Assembly: GCA_964059195.1 (NCBI GenBank)
Contig: CAXKWD010000006.1
Coordinates: 14,128,530-14,192,529, forward strand
Reading direction: 5' to 3'
Source of the DNA: Ectobius pallidus
Lineage: Eukaryota; Arthropoda; Insecta; Blattodea; Ectobiidae
DNA length: 64,000 bases
Positions 55,930 to 64,000 of the stretch are shown one piece after another. Each line of letters starts with the position of its first letter. The stretch's first letter is position 1. The position numbers were made by a program, and so were the translations under genes. The notes beneath the pieces were generated by a model. The model saw only the letters and a list, made by a program, of their open reading frames with translations. It was not told the DNA's origin and did not search any database.

Positions 55930-57046
55930 CAGGGTGTTAATGAATAACACTGAAATATTTTATCTGTGTATAGAGGGGACGTAGACAACCAACTTTTATT
56001 AGAATATTTTTGCTCTATGATGTAAAATGTGTATGCTACAGGGCATTAAAGTCATTACTAGGGTTCGGATGTTTATGAAATGTCATATTTTTATCCTGAC
56101 CTCCATTCTTGCCAAAAACACAAATTAAGCATGATTTACACGCTTGTTATCCTAATCGGACCATTTTTATTTTGCATATAAAGTCATATTTTCGTCATTT
56201 TCATGGTCTTGGTCATATTTCGGTCATATTTGTAATTTAACGTCATACTTCAGCTATAAATTCGGTAAAACAGCACAAGTATGCAGTATGTGCACTAAAT
56301 TGCCGACTTATTTTTTGTCCCTAAAAAGAGTCACAGATATTTTGGTTTTATTGTAACTGAAATTTGACTTCTTCCTCCTTGTTGTTAACAACTTCCAATA
56401 GACATGCTTTTAGCACATTTGCAGTGGTATCTGGAAACATTAAAAGATTAGAAGTGGTTTACAAGTAAACTGTAAATCACCTGTAAAATTGTTAAAAAGT
56501 GATTGTGCATATCTGATAGAATTTATGTGTTGTAATAATTTAGTGTCATTAAGCCTTTTAAATTTTCAGAAAGTTTATTCATTTATGAGGTCATATTTAA
56601 GATTTTTGTGTCATATTTAGTCATTTTTAAGATCATATTTTTCTCATTTTTAGGTCATAAACATCCGAACCCCAGTCATTACATTTTGGTGCTTATAAGT
56701 CAATAGTGAAACTAAATAAATTGACTTCATGCCTTCTTAGTGATTGGTAAAAACCTGATTCTTAATCATTCATCAACAGCTATATCATAATTTAGAGTTT
56801 TCATAATCTGCAAAATTATAGACTAATCACATGACTGGCCGTCACTGCATTAGTCCTTTTTTTTTCTTAACTATAGTATTAACAACGAAGTTCCTTTGTT
56901 TTGCATTTTCTCAGATGTTAGAAGTCAGTGGAGGCCATGCCCTGGGAGATTTTATGCTGTGAGCAAAAGTCTCCTAATAAAAGTTGCTTGTCTATCTCCC
57001 CTTTGTATGCAGGTAAAATGTTTCGGTGTTATTCATTAACACCCTG
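55930..57046. mobile_element. TA-type (Tc1/mariner-like) element, copy 2, interrupted by a hAT MITE
   Basis: The left end CAGGGTGTTAATGAATAACA mirrors the right end (minus strand CAGGGTGTTAATGAATAACA). The right flank is TA; the left flank is TG. The interior is the reverse complement of much of 42112-42921 (TTGGTGCTTATAAGTCAATA, CTTCATGCCTTCTTAGTGAT). Without the nested MITE it is ~500 bp. No transposase. Confidence 0.8.
56059..56674. mobile_element. hAT MITE, AGGGTTCGGATG family, copy 2, nested
   Basis: Ends TAGGGTTCGGATGTTTATGA and (minus strand) TGGGGTTCGGATGTTTATGA. GTCATTAC is duplicated exactly (56051-56058, 56675-56682). The unoccupied site is seen once at 42503-42510 (as GTAATGAC) in the sister element. 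Confidence 0.95.
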
Positions 57047-57516
57047 TATTTTCAGATAATAATGAAATATTATATTCAAATATTAATGAACTAGCGTAGG
57101 CCTACTCGGTGCAAGAATTCTCGTTCCTCCTTATCCGTATGAAGGGTAGAAGATGTCAGCGAAACATTATTATTTGTGTATAAAGCTGACTTTCTTTTAC
57201 TTATAAGACTAACTAAACGCGATCTCTTTTATACGGATACATACTCCGTATTACATCAAATTTTAGTCACACTTATTTACAAAAATGGTAATTCTTTAAA
57301 GTTTAAAATTTGATTGATACATTTAAGGACAACTCGTGAGAGGTTACTACTTACAGATTCAGAACTCGCTGTTGTTATTAAACTTCAAATAACTCATAAA
57401 TATTTAAATAGCTTTCATGTGACAAGTGTGATGTATTAAGGAAAATTGTTTTAAATATAGCCGTATAAATGTATAGGCTGCATAACACGCTGGAAGTGAT
57501 ATATGGTAATCCTATG

Positions 57517-57829
57517 CATAGGCGTAGCCAGGCCGACCATATGGGGGGGTTATAATATCCGCGGGGTCTTGGGGGTACGGAATACCCCCCAGAGAGAGGG
57601 GGGTCCGGGGGCCCTCCCCCGGAAAATTTTAAAAATTAAGATGCAAAATAACGAGTTTTAAGTTTCCGGGGGTCCTCCACCGGAAAATTTTAAAAATTAA
57701 GACGCAAAATAACGAGTTTTAAGCTTCTCACGCTTTATACTTTTATTAAGTAATTTATGGGCAGACTTTAAAAAATTATACAATTTTCCTTTTTTTAATC
57801 AATGGGGGCCCCCCCTCGGTACGCCTATG
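57517..57829. mobile_element. hAT MITE, CATAGGCGTAGCCAGG type, with internal tandem duplication
   Basis: Ends CATAGGCGTAGCCAGG and (minus strand) CATAGGCGTACCGAGG. ATCCTATG is duplicated exactly (57509-57516, 57830-57837). The interior has two tandem ~61-bp copies containing GGAAAATTTTAAAAATTAAG and AAAATAACGAGTTTTAAG (57606-57727). The CAGNGGCGTAGCCAGG terminus is a familiar hAT form. Confidence 0.9.
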
Positions 57830-58131
57830 ATCCTATGTGTAAAGCAATAGCAATTACTTATAGTGCAAGGGATAGACGATCTTGTTAAACATTAATATTA
57901 CATTCAGAGAAAGAAGATTTTAGGTAAACTTACAGTGAAACTGAGTTGAAAATTTCATCCTTCCCATCGTTCTAGCAGATAATATATATTTAAAAATGAA
58001 TTAAGAGGGACAAGGGGAGAAATTCAAACGCAAAAGACACCAAAATGTAAATCATGTAATTTTGCTTGAAGAAAGAAACGAATGCAGAGACGAGCTAATA
58101 AAGAGACCTGAAGTAAACAAAAACCTGTATG

Positions 58132-58875
58132 TAGCGTTGCCACCTGTCCCGAATTAGGCGGGACATCCCGCATTTTAAGAACATTTTCAGCGTCCCGAAT
58201 TATGCCTAAGAGGGACGCATTATATTGCGGGACACCAAATTATTCCAAAACAAAATATGAGACAGTAAATTATTCTTAGTGGCATATTTTGTGAATTTCG
58301 ACTCATGATCAAGATATCGATAGGCTATTGTTCCATCGCTAAAATGTATCGTGTTGGCAGCAGTGAAATCACCGTCAAAGACTCTGTGAAGACACTTAAT
58401 GTAGAATCTGATGTTAATTTGGATGAGTTATATGAGGAATTCTGCTTTAGTTCCTGATAGCAATGCATTTGTGGATAGATTGTTCTCTCATGAATCTAAA
58501 ATGGACAGAATCCAGAGACAAGTACTCAGCTGACCCCATAAAGAGTGAAATCATTTCTACAAATGTTACAGATACCTGCAAAGATTATTTAGTGAGGGTG
58601 AAACAGAACAAACAACTATTAGAAGCTGCCAAATCAAACAAGAAATACAGCTTCAAGTCATGAATTTGCCCAGGCTTTTTTTAAATTATTTTGCTAATCT
58701 TTTCTTTTCTAATGTTAGTGTTACTGTTACACAGCTTTTTGGCTTTGTAATGAATATATTCCATCTTTCTATTATTAATAAATTGTTCCATGTACGAATT
58801 TAGGTATGAAGATCGGCGATCTGCATATATTCGATAAGTGTCCCTCCTTAGCCTTAAAGAAAGGTGGCAACCCTA
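58132..58875 (+). mobile_element. hAT element with transposase remnant, nested
   Basis: Ends TAGCGTTGCCACCTGTCCCG and (minus strand) TAGGGTTGCCACCTTTCTTT. CCTGTATG is duplicated exactly (58124-58131, 58876-58883). TAGGGTTGCCACC is a common hAT end. The interior carries the transposase tail described next. Confidence 0.9.
58344..58663 (+). pseudogene. hAT transposase C-terminal fragment (two frames)
   Basis: One frame from 58344 reads MYRVGSSEITVKDSVKTLNV and then DVNLDELYEEF before a stop. A second frame (58463-58663) reads LKWTESRDKYSADPIKSEII, TCKDYLVRVKQNKQLLEAAK and SNKKYSF. The second block matches the C-terminal end of a group of insect hAT-type transposases ('W...R.R....PVKAEL...N....C..F......N..LL.AA.S..KY'). 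The catalytic domain and N-terminal BED zinc finger are absent, and the frames are separated by a stop and a shift. Non-functional; it identifies the surrounding element as hAT. Confidence 0.75.
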
Positions 58876-59205
58876 CCTGTATGTCTGTCTCACTCGCAAG
58901 TCATTCGAGTACTGGGCTAGAGTGAGACAGATGTACTGGTTTTTGTTTACTTCAGGTTGCCTTCTTAGACTTTAGTTAATTTAAATGCATATGTTAATGA
59001 AGTAATCATATATTCGTTTTAAGTCTTTTCCTAGAAAACTATTATACAAATGGCAAACAGGCATGAAATATTCTAGAGACAACATTAAATTACGATAATT
59101 AGCTATAGTTAGTAAGTTTAAGGACGTGTTTTTAAAATCTTCCTCTGAGCAATATAACAACATTAAGGAAAAGAAAGAGAGGCGATGGGCTTACCACCTG
59201 TCCCT

Positions 59206-59311
59206 CTGCCCTCTCTCGGAAAATAAGCGTAACAGAATTCATATAGGTAATAGAAACCTCCACTTGGAGGCCCCTTCGCCCCAACATGGGGGCTATAGGG
59301 TTCTAGACAGA
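59206..59311 (+). repeat. SINE family B, 5'-truncated copy
   Basis: CCCTCTCTCGGAAAATAAGC, TAATAGAAACCTCCACTTGG and GGCTATAGGG match the 3' third of the SINE at 23082-23441. It ends in AGACAGACAGACAGAC. Confidence 0.75.
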
Positions 59312-59422
59312 CAGACAGACAAGGAGAAGAAAAGGCGAAATAATATTTTCATTTCGGTAGGCTAATCCTATGTGTAAAGCAGTAGCAATTACTTATAGTG
59401 CAATTATTCTTAGAACGTCTAA

Positions 59423-60043
59423 TGGGCCATTCAGATAAAAAATTAACCATAAACGTAACGTGAACTTAAAATTTGGGGTCATGTTTTTCAATGTGACCAT
59501 TCACAATGCATCACGTAAACGTGAAACTTAAACGTAAAATTAAACTTAACGTAGAACCTTGCAAACACCAAGCTTCTGCGAAAAATAACGATACAACCAA
59601 TCAGAGAACAGAACAGGAGACGGAAGTGGAAGTAGCCAAGAGATGGCGTCTATGAATGAGAAACTCGTAACGTTGTATCCTATCCCTGTCTTTATGATAA
59701 AAGGCATCCATTATACAAAGATGCGGCATTGAAGGAAAATACATGAACAATAGTTCCCCCAGAAATGAACTACAGTAGTCAATACAGCCCATATGATATT
59801 CTGTTAATTTTTATGTCTGCATACGCTTGTATGATTTCATTTTTTAAAGGCCTACACGTGTTTAATAGAAACATGAAAGTATTTTCGTCTGCTGGAGCCA
59901 TTGTATCAGCTGTTCACGTTCTCATTTGTGATTGGTTGTTATCTACGTTTGAGTTTTCATTGCGAATGCTCAATGCCGTGCTAAAGTTTGCGTTTAAGTT
60001 TACGTTCTTAAGTTTACGGTTAAGTTTCTATCTGAATGGCCCA
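59423..60043 (-). mobile_element. PIF/Harbinger-like MITE, copy 2
   Basis: Ends TGGGCCATTCAGATAAAAAA and (minus strand) TGGGCCATTCAGATAGAAAC. TAA flanks both sides (59420-59422, 60044-60046). Opposite orientation to 10876-11487, sharing TTCTCATTTGTGATTGGTTG and GTCTATGAATGAGAAACTCG. Confidence 0.85.
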
Positions 60044-60320
60044 TAAGCGTCAACATTACTATAACATTCTTATGTGTAAATATTGTACACAATGCATGTA
60101 CAGATAATATCGTTGTGCTTGATGTAGGTTGAAGATATTTTAGCTGTTCATTTTAGTCTGTAGCAATAGTAGGTGATGTTTTGGTATCATCCGTTGTATC
60201 AAAATAACTTTCTGGTTTGTAGTCATGTCTGATATGAGCATTTCGGCATCATTATGCCATCTTCAGTCCCTTGGTGTATAAGACTGACGTCCGATGAGAT
60301 CCAAACATGGGATAGTATGA

Positions 60321-60578
60321 TATGAGGGGTCTGTTATCAAACCCGGCATTCTCCATTTTTATAAAAGATAGAAATGCTAACTTCTAATGAAAGTTTAATG
60401 CATTTCCTGCTACATATTTAGTGTATGTGCTGTAAATATGAGTTCCTCTCTTATGTGGGAAGTTGGATTTGTAACACATATACTAATACGTAGTAGGAAA
60501 TGCAGGAAATTTTCAGTAGAAGTTAGCATCTTTATCTCCTGGATGGAGATTGCCGGGTTTGCTAATAGACTCCTCATA
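60321..60578. mobile_element. TIR MITE with ~100-bp ends, TA-type
   Basis: TATGAGGGGTCTGTTATCAA is mirrored by TTTGCTAATAGACTCCTCATA. Similarity continues through AACCCGGCATTCTCCAT, GCTAACTTCTA and CTGCATTTCCT. The ends sit in a TATA-rich flank, so TA insertion is possible but ambiguous. Confidence 0.75.
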
Positions 60579-60628
60579 TATAGCCTGTAGTAACCGAAAA
60601 ACCTTTGCGTTTTCGATTATTTGTGGAG

Positions 60629-61176
60629 TAGACCTGGGATTTTAAAGCAAATGCCTATTTTGTTCCTTATGAAATAAGATGAAAAGTTTAAATATGTTGA
60701 CATTTCATGATATCTCACTTATATTTACAGAGTTTTATAGTGCCCTAAATTGTCTATTCGGACCTTTGGAGCCCATTTTTACTATTGTAGTGCCTAAAAT
60801 GCCTGTTTTGTACATTTAAAATAAAATTAAACTTTGTAACTCTTACAGTCATTTAATGAACAACCCTGAAGGGCAGAACAGCAGAGGGTGGGTTTTCACA
60901 GAAATTTGATTTTTCCAAACAATTGTCGCCAAAGGGAGGAAGATTCGTTCAAAACAACAAGTAGCAGGTATATAGTAAGAATGGGACATACGAGTATAAT
61001 CTAAAACTGTTTTTGATAAATAATGTGTTTTTAATTCTGTCTTAATTTTGCAATTATTTCTATTAAGAATTGGTATACGATGATTCTTTCAGTAAATTAA
61101 GTGCCTATTTTCTCTTTAAAAAGCCTATTTTAGGTGCCTAAAACTAATCTTTTTAGAGCCTAAAATCCCAGGTCTA
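60629..61176 (-). mobile_element. TIR element, TAGACCTGGGATTTTA family, complete copy
   Basis: The left end TAGACCTGGGATTTTAAAGC mirrors the right end (minus strand TAGACCTGGGATTTTAGGCT). The internal AATGCCTATTTTG/CCTAAAA words and TIR style resemble hAT MITEs, but no 8-bp duplication is clear (TTGTGGAG against GGAATAAG). A truncated copy lies at 13030-13380. Confidence 0.8.
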
Positions 61177-61980
61177 GGAATAAGGTGGAACTTTCATAAG
61201 AATATTTTATCAAATTACCGCAAATGGAATGAAGTTTATCAACTATTATAAATTTGCCTTCGCCTGTAGCCTAGCCGAAAGGAATTGTTTTAATTTTGTT
61301 GACATGCAGCTAGGAACGTGTTCCACAATCAAACTTTCCAGGTTATCAATTTGCCCTCTGTAAATCAATCCGCTTTTCCGTGCATATTAAAAACACCAAG
61401 TGTAAAGTGATCTTACCTTTATAGGCTACCAATTACCAGGTTACAAAGATTTTCCACAAAATGGCCGGGTTATTCCATATTGGTAAATGTAAAGAGTTGT
61501 GTAAATTACTGAGTTGTAAAACTCTTAAATTGGTGAAACAAAACCCTAACTCTGTAAATTAAATAAGCCTACTAAATGCCAGAAATTATATTATGGAAGC
61601 TATGACATTAATGGCGTGCATACTTACGCTAAATCCTCGTTATTGTGATTAATGTATCAGAAAATTCCTATTTTTAACACTGCAATTAAAGAAAAAAATA
61701 TTCTGCAAAATCCGTTGCTGCCTAGATGCAGTTAAAATCGATTTCGCAGCCCCGGGAGAAATAATTGCAACCCCTTGTGCCTGCAGGGGATCGAAGCAAG
61801 GCTGCTTGGATAGAATGCAGGTTTCTGTCAAGTACATCTGCGCAGAGGATATTTTTGTGTTTTAGATTGTATTGATGCGAATTTAAAGCAATCCGCTTTC
61901 GAATTTCGAATTGGGATGGAAATAAATCTTTAAAAAATGTTATCTTTCTTAAGGTTTATCTTAGAACTTTTCTGATTTAG
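61177..61980. other. No recognised gene
   Basis: AT-rich. A short palindrome-like GCAGGGGATCGAAGCAAGGC patch lies near 61785. No gene is supported. Confidence 0.4.
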
Positions 61981-61981
61981 A

Positions 61982-62420
61982 TGTATTTCATCCCATTATG
62001 TACAAATTAAAATATTGATTTAAAATATAACTAAACCTTAGGACTATTCCTATTATGTACAAATGGAAGTATTTATTTAAAGTAGAGCTAAATCTTAAGA
62101 CTATTCCTATTATGTGCAGATTAAAGTAATTATTTAAGTTAGACCTAACTCTTAAGACTATTCCTATGAAATACAAATTAAAGTACTGATTTAAAGTAGA
62201 GATAAGTCTTAAGACTATTCCTATTATGTACAAAGTACTTATTTAAAGTAGAGCTAAATCTTAAGACTATTATGTACAAATTAAAATACTGATTTAAAGT
62301 AGAGCTAAATCTTAAGACTATTTCTATTATGTACAAATTAAAGTACTTATTTAAAGTAGAGCTAAATCTTAAGACTATTAAAGTACTGATTTAAAATAGA
62401 GCTAAATCTTAAGACTATTG
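61982..62420. repeat. Tandem repeat, ~57-bp unit, about eight units of uneven length
   Basis: The core is TATGTACAAATTAAAGTACT, ATTTAAAGTAGAGC and TAAATCTTAAGACTATTCCT. Several units are shortened by deletion of the TATGTAC segment (for example near 62230 and 62380). The minus-strand frame with repeating IIGIVLRFSSTLNQYFNL is a translation of the repeat. Confidence 0.9.
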
Positions 62421-63330
62421 GAATGTTATACCTATAATGGGAGTGAACTGGACATGAATGAGAAAGCACAGTGGCTGAAATGTGATTTTCACCCTCTTTC
62501 CTTATCTTGCCTCGCCTCGCCTGGCACAGTAAAATGTGTTGATGACTCCAGCACATACATTACGGGAGTAGCCCTACGGAGTGCGGGAGTTGGAGAATAA
62601 TTACAGGTGGCTGCTAATTTTTGGCGAAGCCTGCCTAATGTGTGTGGCTCATCCTCTGGTGGCATCAGACTCCTAGAGGGCCTCATCAACGCTAGTAAAG
62701 ATGGATGTTGTACGAGTCCATAAAACGTGGTAGTCCGTGATTCTGGTAGGGAGCGAGGAGGATGGGACGTCCCGCAGTGACATGCCAGAGGGATAGAGAG
62801 AACGGGAGAGAGACAGAAGAGAGCGTACATACGTACAGTGCACTAATGGACGAGGCCCCTAGAAATGAGGTAATCACATTAGCAGCCATAATTACAAACC
62901 CCTTTGAGAACGGAAATGCATCCATATCCTGTGCATCATGACTTTTTTTTCTACCCCCGCTTTTCTCTCTCTTGTGTATGTCATGGCGCTTCGCCTATTG
63001 CTGCTTCGTGCATTTCCGTGTTTACTGTAATTCGATTAATTTATTTCAAATTGCCTGAATGTGTTGTTTGGCGGGTGCCCACCAACTCGACTGGAACTAC
63101 TGGGAAAATGGCTGCAAGACCACTGTCGATGGTCCAGAAAGACTTAGAGCTAGGCAGAGCATGCGCAATAGAACCGGATGCTTTAGGGTGTTTCTTCCGA
63201 CTTGAAATTTGAAGAGTCTTGCTGATAGGTGGAAGACAACCCCCCTGAGTTTAATTTTACAACGAAATTGATTGATAGAGATGTGCTGATTGAAGGGTGC
63301 GACAGACGGCACCCCCTCTTTCATAAGCAA
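62421..63330. promoter_or_regulatory. GC-richer unique island, candidate host regulatory or exonic DNA
   Basis: Clearly more balanced in composition than the rest of the window and without any repeat seen elsewhere. It contains TAATTACAGGTGGCTG, GCCATAATTACAAACCCC and GAGGTAATCACATTAGCAGC words compatible with homeodomain-type sites. The frames here (62489-62830 minus, 62904-63212 plus, 63097-63330 minus) overlap on both strands and show no domain. A regulatory role is inferred from composition only. Confidence 0.3.
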
Positions 63331-64000
63331 TAGCCAAATAGGAACGTTAATGTCGCTTCCTCTCGACTAACCACAGGTTTCGCTGGTAATAACTTGTGGG
63401 GGGATTCTGGATCGAAACTCCATATTGGATTACACCAAGTCTTCAAATTCTCCAGTGTATATGTAAGTTGATGTCCTTATACTTGGGCTAAGTGCTTGAA
63501 GGTATTGACGCATGTCGTTGCTAACTTACAATAAAATCAGCTTCATTTCTATGTAAGATTGCAACTTTCTTCACCCTTAAGGAGGGACATACAGCTTTTG
63601 GTGAAATTCACAGGTGAGAAATAGGTGAATTTCATTATTTTTTCCCTCAGCAATGAATTGCTCTACAATCTTTCAAGCTGACATACTCTTTATTGACTAC
63701 TTCTAATTCTGCAATTTTCTATTGACAATTAATTTTCAAAATGAATCAAACACTTACAGTTATGGGTAGCCTACTTATGGTTACAAAATGGCAGCCAAGT
63801 TCCATGCACTAAAATGCCGTTTCCTTGATAACTTCCACAAATGACAATATTTTTGAGTGAATCTTTTTTCTATTTGAAAACATTATATGAACACATCATC
63901 TACAATCTTTGGAATGTCTACAGTATAAATATTTAACAATTATCTTTTTCATTAAAATATATGTATTAAAAAAACTATTAAAGATAAATAAATGATTGCA
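63331..64000. other. No recognised gene or repeat
   Basis: AT-rich DNA to the window edge. Nothing supported. Confidence 0.4.

Larger units (their letters stand above)
58107..58956. mobile_element. Small palindromic element split by a hAT insertion
   Basis: CCTGAAGTAAACAAAAACCT at 58107 is mirrored by GGTTTTTGTTTACTTCAGG ending at 58956. TGTCTGTCTCACTC on the right of the insertion mirrors GAGTGAGACAGATG. Without the 744-bp insert and one TSD copy it is ~100 bp. Confidence 0.75.

Noticed and set aside
61988..62233. Repetitive 81-codon frame (IIGIVLRFSSTLNQYFNL units)
   Set aside because: It is the ~57-bp tandem DNA repeat read in a frame divisible by three; unit lengths vary and the frame breaks in shortened units.
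1..64000. CRISPR array, bacterial operon or phage content
   Set aside because: No regularly spaced identical repeats with unique spacers, no bacterial gene density; composition and repeats are eukaryotic.

Overview
The window looks like a gene-poor, repeat-dominated, AT-rich stretch of an arthropod nuclear genome. An insect is most likely; the frequent TAGGCCTA-type words and the repeat mixture fit a cockroach or termite relative, but I cannot prove the species. I found no intact host protein-coding gene, rRNA or CRISPR array, and nothing bacterial. Almost every long open reading frame is either chance or a broken piece of a transposable element.

Layout. 0-6.3 kb: a short tandem repeat, a probable hAT-like element carrying a nested element, and two 5'-truncated non-LTR retrotransposons on the minus strand, one with an in-frame internal deletion. 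6.3-9.5 kb: a complete but dead DNA transposon with perfect 35-bp terminal inverted repeats (TIRs) and a broken DDE-like (DUF7869-type) transposase. 10.5-15.5 kb: a tRNA-derived SINE, a PIF/Harbinger-like MITE, a hAT element with a decayed transposase tail, a fold-back array with a mariner remnant at its centre, and a hAT MITE. 20-25 kb: a minisatellite split by a Helitron, a palindromic mariner-like element, a SINE and a Helitron-like composite. 26-30 kb: four inverted-repeat elements. 31-41 kb: Helitrons, a SINE, LINE 3' ends, microsatellites and a hAT MITE. 42-46 kb: a TA-flanked element interrupted by a SINE, then a young non-autonomous LTR retrotransposon with two 750-bp LTRs that read identically. 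46-53 kb: SINEs, hAT MITEs, a 281-nt palindrome, a third long-TIR Helitron, and a mariner whose transposase has lost its catalytic middle in frame. 54-60.6 kb: a minisatellite, a nested pair of elements with its pre-insertion site preserved elsewhere in the window, more hAT elements (one with a transposase C-terminus) and a second Harbinger-like copy. 62.0-62.4 kb is a tandem repeat. 62.4-63.3 kb is the only sizeable GC-richer, apparently unique island and the best candidate for host regulatory DNA.

The elements do not cooperate as a pathway; they record successive insertions. Target-site duplications (TSDs) read directly from the sequence date and classify many of them: 8 bp for hAT, TAA for Harbinger, TA for mariner-type, A|T for Helitron, 4 bp for the LTR element and 9 bp for one SINE. 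The most interesting points are the DUF7869-type transposon, the mariner sitting on the dyad axis of a fold-back array, Helitron copies that appear to have run through a damaged internal terminator, and a candidate recursive-splicing site at 48.9 kb, which would imply that part of the window lies in a long intron.
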